64,000 nt of DNA from JBGVSA01 sp049840475. Its GTDB lineage: Bacteria > Pseudomonadota > Gammaproteobacteria > Burkholderiales > Rhodocyclaceae. A program made the translations under genes and the position numbers. Position 1 is the first letter of the stretch, and each line of letters begins with the position of its first letter. Location: NCBI GenBank assembly GCA_049840475.1, contig JASGKX010000003.1, forward strand, positions 124,001 to 188,000, read 5' to 3'. Below, one piece after another: positions 45,142-54,237 of this stretch. The notes beneath the pieces were generated by a model. That model searched no databases and was not told the origin of the DNA. It worked only from the letters and a program-made list of their open reading frames with translations.

Positions 45142-47151
45142 TTACGACCCGAAGTAGTAGCTCTTCATGTAGTAGCGATAACCGTCGCCCATGGTCTCAA
45201 CGCGAATCTCGCGACGGTTGATGGTGCTTGCCGTCGCGCTGTTCAGGCTGAACGCCGCGCTGGCCTGTCCCGCCGCCGAGGGAACGGCGTCCGCCTCGTC
45301 GCGCTCTTCCACGCCGCCCGTGGTGGTGTAGCGCAGGAACAGCCAGACATAGTGTTGCGGGTTCAGGTTGCCTGCGCTGACCGTCAGCGCGCCGCCGGCG
45401 TAGCTGGCCAGTTGCGACGTGGTCGGCGCGGTGATCGTCGGGAAGCGACTGCTGCTGCTCGTCGATTCCGCCACCAGCTCGCTCAGCGTCAGCGGGCGCT
45501 TGGGCAGACGCAATACGTCGCCAGCGTAGGCAATGCTGTCGCCATAGTCGACGCCGTCCGTGCTATTGGTGCTGTCCGGAATCTTGTTGCCGTTGGCATC
45601 GAACAGGGTGACGACGTACTTGGCGTTGTCCGGAATGTTCAGGATGGCGGTGCTCATATCGGTGAGCGTGCTCGTCGAGGAGCCGGTCGTGTTGGTCTGG
45701 GCCATGATGTACAGCTCGTCCGTGCCGCCATCGCGCACATACTCACCACCCGTTGCAGGCGCGTTGTACTTGACGCCGTTGGTCGGCAGGCCGGGACCCT
45801 TGACGATTGCATACGCCACGGCAGTGTTCTTGTTCGTGCCGCAGTTGCCGGGGTTTACATCCTCGAACTGGAAGCCCAGTGCCGAGACCAGCCCGCTGCC
45901 GTTGGAGAGCACCGTGCTGCTCGTATGCGCTACGACCTTCATCTTCACGCATTGACGATTGCCGTGCAGCAGCCATTGTCCGTTGCTCTTGCGCATGCGG
46001 AAGTTGCGCACACGCTCGATTTCCACGCCGTTCGCGTTGGCGATCGTGAAGGACACTTTCGCAGTCGGGCCATTGACGTTGGCGTAGTCGATGGAGGTCA
46101 CTTCGACGTTGGTGAACTTCAAACCGAGCCAGAACGTGTCGGCACTCACCCAGTCACCGAATTGGCTGCTCGACTCGTCCCAGAAGACAAAACCCGTGGT
46201 CAGGCGTGCCGTCACTTGCGCCTTGGTGGGCAGGGCGGTGGTGAACAGGTCGTTGTATGACTTCAGCGCGGCGGCGATTGCCGGCATGTCGGTCGACGCC
46301 GTGGCGACATCGGTCGACGAGGTCATGACGGGCGCGTTCGTCTCTGCTGCGGCCTTGGTGGCGAGGCTGTCCGTGATCGTCTGGCTGGTGATGATGTTGG
46401 TCAGCGTGGCGACGGTGCCAGCGGTGTCATAGCTCACGCGAACGATATCCAGCGCCTTGTCGAGCTGGTCGGCAAGCGGCGTGAAAGGCGTGTGCAGCAG
46501 GTCAACGGCTGCGTTCACGCCCAAGTCCTGGAGGACGGGCAGAAGGCGCTCGCGCAGCTTGGCGGCCTCGGCGTCGATATCGCTCTTGCTCATCGATCCG
46601 AAGTTGCCGCTGTCGAAGTAGTTGGCGGCAAGCTGGCCGGCAATGTTCGAGAGAATCAGATCGGTGAAGGGCGTAATGTTGAGAACGCCGCCTGTATCCG
46701 CTGCGCTGGCGGGCGAGTACAGCGTCCAGGTTTCACCGTTGGCCGTACCCGTGGCACGGAACACGAACGGAGCCTTCATTCCGCTGACATCGATGCTGAA
46801 GTGTCCGTTGTCGGCGCTGCCGATATTCACAAAGCGCGTTGCGCCGAGCGAGTCCTTGACCGTGATCGAGCCGATGATCGGCGCGCCAGCGGCTGCGGTG
46901 CCGCTGATCTTCGTGTTGGCGGCGCTGCTCGAAGTCGACGACGACGTGCTCGAAGAAGCCGTACTCGACGTGCTGGAACTGCTGCCGGCACTGGAACTCG
47001 TGCTGCTCCTGCTGGAGCTCGCACTGCTGGTGCTGGAACTGTTGACGCTGGAATTGGTGCCCGACGAATCGCCGTCCCCGCCGCCGCAGGCGGTCAGGAT
47101 CAGCGTAGCGCCCAGGCAGGCAAGCAATTGCCGTGAAGCGAGGCCATTCAT
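45142..47151 (-). CDS. Large surface lipoprotein with a Ser-rich linker, function unknown
   Basis: A 669-residue protein with signal peptide and lipobox LTAC (lipidated Cys 22), followed by GGGDGD and a Ser/Thr-rich linker of about 50 residues (29-77). A beta-sandwich stretch resembling carboxypeptidase regulatory-like or Ig-type domains follows (TAAAGAPIIGSITVKDSLG). A long beta-rich body reaches the C-terminus (YYMKSYYFGS). No catalytic motif was recognised. The Asp/Ser linker after an N-terminal lipid is typical of proteins projected from the outer membrane. Possible roles: adhesion or binding of a polymer. The gene stands alone; AGGGAG is its ribosome-binding site. Confidence 0.85.
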   Translation of the reverse strand: MNGLASRQLLACLGATLILTACGGGDGDSSGTNSSVNSSSTSSASSSRSSTSSSAGSSSSTSSTASSSTSSSTSSSAANTKISGTAAAGAPIIGSITVKDSLGATRFVNIGSADNGHFSIDVSGMKAPFVFRATGTANGETWTLYSPASAADTGGVLNITPFTDLILSNIAGQLAANYFDSGNFGSMSKSDIDAEAAKLRERLLPVLQDLGVNAAVDLLHTPFTPLADQLDKALDIVRVSYDTAGTVATLTNIITSQTITDSLATKAAAETNAPVMTSSTDVATASTDMPAIAAALKSYNDLFTTALPTKAQVTARLTTGFVFWDESSSQFGDWVSADTFWLGLKFTNVEVTSIDYANVNGPTAKVSFTIANANGVEIERVRNFRMRKSNGQWLLHGNRQCVKMKVVAHTSSTVLSNGSGLVSALGFQFEDVNPGNCGTNKNTAVAYAIVKGPGLPTNGVKYNAPATGGEYVRDGGTDELYIMAQTNTTGSSTSTLTDMSTAILNIPDNAKYVVTLFDANGNKIPDSTNSTDGVDYGDSIAYAGDVLRLPKRPLTLSELVAESTSSSSRFPTITAPTTSQLASYAGGALTVSAGNLNPQHYVWLFLRYTTTGGVEERDEADAVPSAAGQASAAFSLNSATASTINRREIRVETMGDGYRYYMKSYYFGS
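46921..47067 (-). repeat. Ser-codon-rich imperfect repeat (protein linker)
   Basis: Imperfect tandem repetition of Ser codons with scattered Thr, Ala, Asn and Arg codons, encoding residues about 29-77 of the lipoprotein. The top strand shows recurring GTGCTGGAACTG-like units. Such tracts vary in length between strains by slippage or recombination. Confidence 0.7.
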
Positions 47152-47451
47152 GGCTGGTTTTCTCCCTGTTGCAGTTCTTTTTTATGCCGTACCGATACCC
47201 AATCATCCTGAGTATCGCGAATGGATACTACATCGGGGGTATTCGTCGGCTGCGTGTCGCAGTGCGCGTGTCGCCCTTGTTTGTTCCGCAGCGTGCGGTT
47301 TGTCACTTTGGGGCGGCGCGGCGTTTGCTTGAAAGGCCCGTCTGCGTCCTCCGCAACGGCCGATGGCTGCGGTCTGTCGTCGGCGCCTTTGGGGTGCGAC
47401 GATTCAACGATCCGTCTGGTGCGCCGGGGGCTCGGCTTGTAGCATAGGCCC
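47152..47451. other. Divergent intergenic region, no gene seen
   Basis: 300 bases between the divergent lipoprotein and RpiR-family genes. It must contain both promoters, but no convincing -35/-10 pair, inverted repeat or RNA gene was recognised. Confidence 0.4.
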
Positions 47452-48375
47452 ATGCCTAGCCGATCCCGATCCCGCACCCAAGCGACAGCCGCGCCGGTGC
47501 CGTCGCTCTCGTTTCTCGCACGCGTGCGAGAAGGGCTTCCCCACCTGCATCCGACCGAAAAGCTGCTGGCTGAATTCGTGCTGGATTTTCCGGGGGAGCT
47601 GGCAAGTTATTCAGCGTCCGAGCTGGCCCGGCTGGCGGATGTGTCGAATTCGACCGTCACGCGCTTCATCAAAAAGCTCGGCTACCGCAACTACGACGAA
47701 GCGCGTCGCCAGGTACGCGAGGAAAAGCAGACCGGCTCACCTCTGTTCTTGACTGGGCGTTCTGCGGGCGTGGAGCAACTCTTTGAAGCCCACGTCGAAC
47801 AGGCCCACGAAAACCTCCGCAGGACGTTCTCGCGCCTGAGTGCGCCACAAGTTGACGCCATTGCCGAGGCCTTGATCCAGGCTCGCAAGGTGTGGGTCAC
47901 GGGGTTTCGCAGTAGCCATGCGGTGGCGAGCTATTTCCGCTGGCAGATCTTCCAGGTCAAGGAAGACATCCTGGTAGTGCCCAACGCTGGCGACACCCTG
48001 GGCGAATACATGGCGAGCGTCGGCGCTAGCGACGTGTTCGTGGTTTTCGGGCTGCGCCGCCGTCCATCGCGTCTGCGCGAGATCATCGCGCAAGCCGTCG
48101 CAACGGGCGCGAAGGTGTTGTACGTGACTGACGAGCAGGTGGCCCCGCATCCAGAGGTGACCTGGCATATCTACTGCGCGTGCTCGGCGCCAGGGCCGCT
48201 CGATAACCACGCATCGGTCATCGCCATCTGCCATCTCATCGCTAATCGCGTCATCGAGCTTTCCGGTAACGCAGGGCGCGAACGCCTCTCCGCGATCGAA
48301 GACAGTCATGTCGCCTTCGACGAGATCGAAGAGGGTAGCGGCGCGACGCGTGCACGCACCGTTTCGACGCGCTAG
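47452..48375 (+). CDS. MurR/RpiR family transcriptional regulator (HTH-SIS)
   Basis: A 307-residue regulator. The N-terminal HTH_6 domain includes HPTEKLLAEFVLDFPGELA, ELARLADVSNSTVTRFIKKL and GYRNYDEARRQ. The C-terminal SIS domain (about 125-270) has VWVTGFRSSHAVASYFRWQI and DVFVVFGLRRRPSRLREI. SIS domains usually bind a phosphosugar; in transporter-linked members the ligand may differ. It precedes a peptide-type ABC operon on the same strand and probably controls it through the palindrome at 48543-48558. Confidence 0.92.
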   Translation: MPSRSRSRTQATAAPVPSLSFLARVREGLPHLHPTEKLLAEFVLDFPGELASYSASELARLADVSNSTVTRFIKKLGYRNYDEARRQVREEKQTGSPLFLTGRSAGVEQLFEAHVEQAHENLRRTFSRLSAPQVDAIAEALIQARKVWVTGFRSSHAVASYFRWQIFQVKEDILVVPNAGDTLGEYMASVGASDVFVVFGLRRRPSRLREIIAQAVATGAKVLYVTDEQVAPHPEVTWHIYCACSAPGPLDNHASVIAICHLIANRVIELSGNAGRERLSAIEDSHVAFDEIEEGSGATRARTVSTR

Positions 48376-48542
48376 GCACTTGCACCGGCACCACGCCGGT
48401 ACCGCACGACGGACCAATGGCGGCCAATGCAAAAGCTGCTTTTGCGCATTGTTGCGCTGACCGCTTCGCGTGCTCGTTCGGCCCACATTCCGCAAACCGC
48501 CGTACGGACTGGGCGTACGAACATGGCGCTGATTGTGCTGTC

Positions 48543-48558
48543 TGAAAAATAATTTTCA
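48543..48558. promoter_or_regulatory. Candidate operator for the RpiR-type regulator
   Basis: TGAAAAATAATTTTCA, an inverted repeat with perfect six-base arms (TGAAAA/TTTTCA) around four A/T bases. It lies about 80 bases upstream of the ABC receptor gene. A further half-site TGAAAATG lies at 48573. TGAA...TTCA palindromes are common operators of RpiR-type regulators. Assignment to the neighbouring regulator is inference. Confidence 0.55.
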
Positions 48559-48636
48559 CAGTACCTTTGGCATGAAAATGGCTTATCTCGTCTCAAGGCC
48601 GGGCCTGTTCCGGTTCAACGCGACGAGGACATTTAC

Positions 48637-50301
48637 ATGACTGGTATTTTCTGTGTGCATCAAACGGACAACGAGGCTTCGCCGCCCCATGGCCGCGCTG
48701 CTCGTTGGTCGTCCGTGCTGAAACGCATTGCCGTCGGCCTGTTGATCGCCGGCACGCTGCCTGCTGTCCACGCGGCCGGCAATCTACGCATGGCCATCAC
48801 CGCGTCCGATATTCCGTTGCCGAACGGCCAGACCGATCAGGGCGCCGAAGGCATGCGCGTCATGGGATACAGCGTTTTCGAAGCGCTCATCGGCTACGAC
48901 CTGTTGACCACCACCAAGCCGGTCACGCTTGTCCCTGGGTTGGCCACGGACTGGTCGGTTGACGCCAAAGACAAGCAACGCTGGGTCTTCAAGCTGCGTC
49001 CCGGCGTCAAGTTCCATGATGGTTCGGCGTTCAATGCGCAATCCGTCGTGTGGAACTTCGACAAGATCCTCAACGACAAGGCCGAACAATACGACCCGAA
49101 GCAGGCTGCGCAGGGGCGAGGCCGCATTCCCACGGTCAAGAGCGTGCGTGCGATCGACGACTTGACGGTGGAAGTCATCACCAACGAAGTCGATGCGCTG
49201 CTGCCGTACAAGATGGCGTGGATTGTCATGTCCAGCCCGGCGCAATGGAACGCCGTTGGCAAGAGCTGGGATGCGTTCCTCGCCAAGGCCTCTGGCACCG
49301 GCCCGTGGAAGCTGCAGAGCTACGTGCCACGTGAGCGTGCCGTCCTGGTGAAGAACGCCGACTACTGGGACAAGAAGCGTGTGCCGAAGCTTGATTCCCT
49401 GGTGCTGTTGCCGGTGCCCGATGCGTCGGCTCGTGTTGCCGCCCTGCGCTCCGGTCAGGTGGACTGGATCGAGGCCCCGCCGCCGGACAGCCTCGATAGT
49501 CTCAAGGGGGCAGGCTTCAACATCGTCAGCAATGTCTATCCCCATGTGTGGCCGTGGCACTTCTCGCGCGTCGAAGGCTCCCCGTGGAATGACATCCGCA
49601 TTCGCAAGGCGGCGAACCTCGCCATCGACCGCGAAGGCATGAAGACGCTGCTGGGCGGAATGATGGTGCCTGCCAAGGGCATGGTGCCGCCGACGAGTCC
49701 GTGGTTCGGCAAGCCTTCGTTCGAGGTCAAGTACGACCCGGCCGCCGCCAAGGCGTTGATGGCACAGGCCGGTTATTCGAAGGACAAACCCCTCAAGATC
49801 AAAGCGATCATCTCGCCCTCGGGTGGTGGCCAGATGCAGCCGATGCTGATGAACGAGCTGATCCAGCAGAACCTGGCCGAGATCGGCATCCAGGTCGAAT
49901 TCGACGTGCGCGACTGGAACGCGCTGCTTGCGAACTGGCGCGCGGGTGCCAAGGACGCGAGCAGCAAGGGCGCCACCGTGACCAACAGTTCGTACTTCAG
50001 CCAGGACCCGTTCTCGGCGCTGATCCGCCACCTCGACAGTGGTCTGATGCCGCCCAAGGGCACCAACTGGGGTTACTACAGCGATCCCGAGATGGACAAA
50101 CTCTTCGATGCCATCCGTACGGAATTCAACCCCGCCGCGCAGACAGCGCTGATCGCCAAGGCTCACGAAAAATTCGTCAATGACGCGCTGTTCCTGTTTG
50201 TCGCGCACGACGTAGCGCCACGTGCGATGAGCAAGAAGGTCAAGGGTTTCGTGGCACCGCAAAACTGGTTCGCTGACTTTACGACCATCACGATGGAGTG
50301 A
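48637..50301 (+). CDS. ABC transporter substrate-binding protein, family 5 (peptide/nickel/opine type)
   Basis: A 554-residue periplasmic receptor. After a cytoplasmic-like leader comes a signal helix (IAVGLLIAGTLPAVHAAG). The SBP_bac_5 fold follows: VMGYSVFEALIGYDLL, PGLATDWSVDAKDKQRWVFK, LRPGVKFHDGSAFNAQSVVW and the late RKAANLAIDREGMKTLLGG. The ATG at 48637 gives an unusually long pre-signal region of about 30 residues; a later start is possible. The ligand is unknown: oligopeptides, opines or hydantoin-like compounds fit the neighbours. First gene of a five-gene transporter run. Confidence 0.92.
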   Translation: MTGIFCVHQTDNEASPPHGRAARWSSVLKRIAVGLLIAGTLPAVHAAGNLRMAITASDIPLPNGQTDQGAEGMRVMGYSVFEALIGYDLLTTTKPVTLVPGLATDWSVDAKDKQRWVFKLRPGVKFHDGSAFNAQSVVWNFDKILNDKAEQYDPKQAAQGRGRIPTVKSVRAIDDLTVEVITNEVDALLPYKMAWIVMSSPAQWNAVGKSWDAFLAKASGTGPWKLQSYVPRERAVLVKNADYWDKKRVPKLDSLVLLPVPDASARVAALRSGQVDWIEAPPPDSLDSLKGAGFNIVSNVYPHVWPWHFSRVEGSPWNDIRIRKAANLAIDREGMKTLLGGMMVPAKGMVPPTSPWFGKPSFEVKYDPAAAKALMAQAGYSKDKPLKIKAIISPSGGGQMQPMLMNELIQQNLAEIGIQVEFDVRDWNALLANWRAGAKDASSKGATVTNSSYFSQDPFSALIRHLDSGLMPPKGTNWGYYSDPEMDKLFDAIRTEFNPAAQTALIAKAHEKFVNDALFLFVAHDVAPRAMSKKVKGFVAPQNWFADFTTITME

Positions 50302-50374
50302 GTCCGAGTGGCCTTCCGCCCGCGTACATCGGGGCGGGGGGCTCCCAGCCGCTCATGAAACGCCGGAGCCGCAT

Positions 50375-51316
50375 ATGTTTGCCTATCTGATCAAACGCCT
50401 CGTGCTGACTGTGCCGATTGCGGTCGCCGTCAGCGCGCTGTGTTTCTCGCTCGTCTACCTTGCGCCGGGCGATCCGTTGTCTGCCGTGCTGCCGTCCGAC
50501 GCCTCTCAGGAGGCGATCCAGCAAGCGAAAGCCACCTACGGTCTGGATAAACCTGTGGTCGTGCAGTATGCGATCTGGCTCGGGCACGTGCTGCAGGGTG
50601 ATCTGGGGCAGTCGATCAGTACAGGGCGCGCCGTCGCCACCGAAATTGGCAATGCCATCGGCAAGTCGCTGGTGCTGGCCCTGCTGGCCTCGTCGATCGG
50701 TTTCACATTGGGGGCCGCGCTCGGTGTCATTGCGGGCTACGCGCACGGATCGCCGCTGGACCGACTGCTGTCAGGCATTGCCATATCGGGCGTTTCGATT
50801 CCGCACTATTGGCTGGGTATCGTGCTCGTCGCCATGTTCTCGGTGAAGCTCAACCTGCTGCCAGCCATGGGGGCAGGGGCGAGCGAGGTGTGGGACTGGG
50901 AGCGCATGAGCTACATGATCTTGCCTGCTGTCACGCTGTCAGCCATTCCGACCGGCATCGTCATGCGCTCGGTGAGGGCGCTGGTTGCCGACACACTCAA
51001 GCGAGAGTTCGTCTCCGGTCTTGTCGCCAAGGGCATGGGGCGCGCGGTGGTGTTCCGGCACCTGGTGAAGAACATCGCGCCTACCGCGCTGGCCGTCATC
51101 GGCGTGCAGTTGGGTTATCTGATGGCGGGTTCGATCCTCGTCGAATCGGTGTTCTCCTGGCCCGGCACGGGTCTGTTGCTCAACAACGCGATCCAGCAGC
51201 GGGATATTCCCTTGCTGCAAGGGACGATTCTGGTCCTCGCGATGTTCTTCGTGCTGCTCAATCTGTTGGTGGACATGCTGCAACCGCTCTTCGATCCAAG
51301 GATCCGCCGGACATGA
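50375..51316 (+). CDS. ABC transporter permease (DppB-type)
   Basis: A 313-residue inner-membrane protein with six spans. It begins MFAYLIKRLVLTVPIAVAVS and has the proteobacterial DppB features PGDPLSAVLP and AKGMGRAVVFRHLVKNIAPTAL, the EAA loop that contacts the ATPase. Its stop overlaps the start of the second permease gene (ATGA). Confidence 0.95.
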   Translation: MFAYLIKRLVLTVPIAVAVSALCFSLVYLAPGDPLSAVLPSDASQEAIQQAKATYGLDKPVVVQYAIWLGHVLQGDLGQSISTGRAVATEIGNAIGKSLVLALLASSIGFTLGAALGVIAGYAHGSPLDRLLSGIAISGVSIPHYWLGIVLVAMFSVKLNLLPAMGAGASEVWDWERMSYMILPAVTLSAIPTGIVMRSVRALVADTLKREFVSGLVAKGMGRAVVFRHLVKNIAPTALAVIGVQLGYLMAGSILVESVFSWPGTGLLLNNAIQQRDIPLLQGTILVLAMFFVLLNLLVDMLQPLFDPRIRRT

Positions 51317-52200
51317 ATGCCTCCGTTCCCTTCGTTGCCGAGGTCGCCAGCGGCACACCCGTCAGTCGGGGCTATTGGTCACGCGTGTTGCGCCGACTCG
51401 CGCATGATCCGTTGTCGATGGCTTGCTTCGTCGTGCTGTTGTTGATCGTCCTTGGCGCTGTTTTCGCGCCGTGGCTCGCACCGGGTGATCCGGCGGTCGG
51501 CAGCGTCCTCAAGCGTCTCAAACCCATCGGCACGCCGGGGCACCTGCTCGGCACCGACGAGTTGGGGCGAGATATGCTCACGCGCCTGCTCTACGGGGGG
51601 CGCACCACGCTGCTGATGGGCACCGTTCCTGTCGGGCTGGCGTTGGTCATCGGTGGTTCGCTGGGCATGCTGGCCGGCTATGCCGGCGGGCGTATCAATG
51701 CCGTCATCATGCGGATCACCGATGTGCTGTTCGCATTTCCCTCCGTGCTGCTCGCCGTGGCGATTGCCGGCGCGCTCGGGGCAGGGCTGGCCAACACGTT
51801 GCTGGCACTCACCATCGTGCTGATCCCGCCCATCCTGCGTATTGCCGAGAGTGCGACAACGCAGGTGCGGGCGCTCGACTTCATCGAAGCGGCCCGGGCT
51901 AGCGGGGCAAACGACTTCACCATCCTGCGCGTGCATGTACTCAGTAACGTCCTTGGACCGGTGCTGGTCTATGCGGCCAGTCTGCTGTCGGTCTCGATCA
52001 TCATGGCGGCGGGGTTGTCGTTCATTGGTCTTGGCGCCAAGCCGCCGACGCCGGAATGGGGGCTGATGCTCAACACCTTGCGCAACGCGTTGTACTCGCA
52101 ACCGCTGCTGGCGGCCTTGCCCGGTGTGCAGATATTCGCCGTCTCGCTGTGCTTCAACCTGCTGGCCGATGGCCTGCGCAGCGCCATGGAGGTCAAATGA
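51313..52200 (+). CDS. ABC transporter permease (DppC-type)
   Basis: A 295-residue inner-membrane protein. It shows GTDELGRDMLTRLLYGGRTT, typical of DppC/OppC, and the EAA loop EAARASGANDFTILRVHVLS near PVLVYAASLLS. The ATG at 51313 overlaps the previous stop. Much longer open sequence upstream in this frame lies over the first permease and was rejected. Its stop overlaps the next ATPase gene by four bases. Confidence 0.95.
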   Translation: MNASVPFVAEVASGTPVSRGYWSRVLRRLAHDPLSMACFVVLLLIVLGAVFAPWLAPGDPAVGSVLKRLKPIGTPGHLLGTDELGRDMLTRLLYGGRTTLLMGTVPVGLALVIGGSLGMLAGYAGGRINAVIMRITDVLFAFPSVLLAVAIAGALGAGLANTLLALTIVLIPPILRIAESATTQVRALDFIEAARASGANDFTILRVHVLSNVLGPVLVYAASLLSVSIIMAAGLSFIGLGAKPPTPEWGLMLNTLRNALYSQPLLAALPGVQIFAVSLCFNLLADGLRSAMEVK

Positions 52201-53231
52201 GCCAAGTCGATCAGGCGGCTGCGATTGTCGATGTCAGATCGCTGCGCAAACAGTTCCGCACCCGACAGAAGCGTTGGGGCGAGAAGCCTCGCGTGGTGCA
52301 CGCGATATCCGATGTGTCTTTCCAGCTTGCGGCGGGACAGACGCTTGGCATCGTCGGCGAATCCGGCTGCGGCAAGTCCACGCTGGCACGATTGCTGATG
52401 GGATTGATCCCGTCCGATGGCGGTTCGGTGCGCATTGCAGGTGTCGAGTTGCAGCAGGACGCGGCTCGCCTCAAGGCGCTGCGGCGCCAGATGCAGATGG
52501 TTTTTCAGGATTCATTTGCATCGCTCAACCCGCGTATGAGTATTGAAGACGCCATCATGTTCGGGCCGCTCGTGCATGGGGCCACGCGCGACGCGGCGCG
52601 TGCGCGGGCGCATGAACTGCTGTCGCGTGTTGGGCTGGAGCCGGCCCGCTTTGCGTCGCGCTACCCTCACGAGGTTTCCGGTGGGCAACGGCAACGCGTC
52701 AACATTGCGCGCGCACTGGCGGTGTCGCCGCAAGTCGTGCTGTTCGACGAGTCCGTGTCGGCGCTCGACAAGTCTGTCGAAATCCAGGTGCTCAATCTGT
52801 TGCGAGACCTGAAGGACGAGTTCGGCCTGACCTATCTGTTCATCTCGCATGACCTCAACGTCGTGCAGTACATCAGTGACGTGGTGTTGGTCATGTATCT
52901 CGGCAAGATCGTCGAGATCGGGCCCGCCCAGTCGCTCTACCAAAACCCGGCGCATCCCTACACGCGCGCCTTGCTGGCTTCCATGCCCAGCATGGACCCC
53001 GACCGCCGCACGCTGAGCGCCCCGATTGCCGGCGATCCACCCAGCCCCATCGATCCGCCATCCGGTTGCCGTTTCCGCACGCGCTGTCCCCACGCGCAGG
53101 CGGTCTGCGGGGAGATCGAGCCTGTTCTGGCTGCGTTGGCGCCGACGAGCGATGCAGCCGTGCAGCCGCATCGTGCCGCGTGTCACATGGTGGTTCCGCA
53201 TTCCGGTCACAGCGAAAGTGCCGCAGCATGA
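52197..53231 (+). CDS. ABC transporter ATP-binding protein (DppF/OppF-type)
   Basis: A 344-residue ATPase. Walker A is GESGCGKSTLARLLMG, the signature YPHEVSGGQRQRVNIARAL and Walker B VVLFDESVSALDKS. The last replaces the common DEPVSALDVS, keeping the catalytic Asp-Glu but changing the Pro and the D-loop Val. The oligopeptide-type C-terminal Cys-bearing domain (GCRFRTRCPHAQAVCGE) is present. ATG at 52197 overlaps the permease stop. Energises uptake together with the following ATPase. Confidence 0.94.
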   Translation: MSQVDQAAAIVDVRSLRKQFRTRQKRWGEKPRVVHAISDVSFQLAAGQTLGIVGESGCGKSTLARLLMGLIPSDGGSVRIAGVELQQDAARLKALRRQMQMVFQDSFASLNPRMSIEDAIMFGPLVHGATRDAARARAHELLSRVGLEPARFASRYPHEVSGGQRQRVNIARALAVSPQVVLFDESVSALDKSVEIQVLNLLRDLKDEFGLTYLFISHDLNVVQYISDVVLVMYLGKIVEIGPAQSLYQNPAHPYTRALLASMPSMDPDRRTLSAPIAGDPPSPIDPPSGCRFRTRCPHAQAVCGEIEPVLAALAPTSDAAVQPHRAACHMVVPHSGHSESAAA

Positions 53232-54235
53232 ACAGACAACCCGATCCTCAAAACACAGTATTGGCCTCCGTGCGCGAACTGTCGGTGCGCTTTGATAGCC
53301 CGCATGGTGTCGTCAGCGCGCTGAATGGTGTGAGCTTCGACGTTGCACCGGGCGAAGTCCTTGGTCTCATCGGGGAGTCAGGAAGCGGCAAGAGCGTGAC
53401 CTTGCGCGCGTTGATGAAATTGCTGCCTGAGGACCGCAGCCAGATCGACGGCAGCATCGTCGTTGGCGGGCGCAACATCATGGCCTTGTCGCGCAGTCTG
53501 CTGAACGAGTATCGCGGGGGCACGACGGCGATGATCTTCCAGGACCCGTCACTGGCGTTGGACCCGGTCTACACCATCGGTCAGCAGATCGAGGAGACGA
53601 TCCGCCGCCATACCGGCGTCAGCCGTCGCGAGGCGCGCGAGCAGGCGCGCGAATATCTTGAACTGGTCAAGATTCCCTCGCCCGAAGAGCGCCTGAAAAG
53701 CTATCCGCACGAAATGTCTGGCGGCATGCGTCAACGCGCCATGATCGCGCTCGCTTTGTCATGCAGGCCCAAGCTGATCCTCGCAGACGAACCAACGACA
53801 GCGCTCGACGCCACCGTGCAGATTCAAGTGCTGCTATTGCTGCGCGAACTGCAACAGAAAATGGGGACGAGCGCCATTTTCGTGACCCATGATCTGGGCG
53901 TGGCGGCGGAAATCTGCGACCGCATCGCAGTGATGTACGCCGGCCGTATCGTCGAGATCGGCAGCGCACGCGCCGTGCTGCGCGATCCGCAGCATCCGTA
54001 CACGCAGGCGTTGTTGGCGTCGACCATCCATGGGTCGATGCGCGGGCAACGTATCACCGGCATCGACGGCTCTCCGCCCGACCTCACCAGATTGCCCGCC
54101 GGTTGCGCTTTTCGCGCCCGCTGCAAACACGCCCATGCAGAGTGCGTCAACAGTGTGCCGCTCCTGCGCTGGCTATCCACCCATGCTGCGGCCTGCTTCG
54201 TTGCTCAACCATCCGGACAGGTGGCACCGAATTGA
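53228..54235 (+). CDS. ABC transporter ATP-binding protein (DppD/OppD-type)
   Basis: A 335-residue ATPase. Walker A is GESGSGKSVTLRALM, the signature YPHEMSGGMRQRAMIALAL and Walker B LILADEPTTALDATVQIQVL. The C-terminal domain has GCAFRARCKHAHAEC. The order here is F-type before D-type, the reverse of the classic dppDF. ATG at 53228 overlaps the previous stop. Followed after two bases by the racemase-family gene, so the last cytoplasmic step may be coupled to uptake. Confidence 0.94.
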   Translation: MNRQPDPQNTVLASVRELSVRFDSPHGVVSALNGVSFDVAPGEVLGLIGESGSGKSVTLRALMKLLPEDRSQIDGSIVVGGRNIMALSRSLLNEYRGGTTAMIFQDPSLALDPVYTIGQQIEETIRRHTGVSRREAREQAREYLELVKIPSPEERLKSYPHEMSGGMRQRAMIALALSCRPKLILADEPTTALDATVQIQVLLLLRELQQKMGTSAIFVTHDLGVAAEICDRIAVMYAGRIVEIGSARAVLRDPQHPYTQALLASTIHGSMRGQRITGIDGSPPDLTRLPAGCAFRARCKHAHAECVNSVPLLRWLSTHAAACFVAQPSGQVAPN

Positions 54236-54237
54236 GC

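Noticed and set aside
48784..50262. 492-codon minus-strand open frame opposite the ABC receptor gene
   Set aside because: Shadow of a clear SBP family 5 gene.
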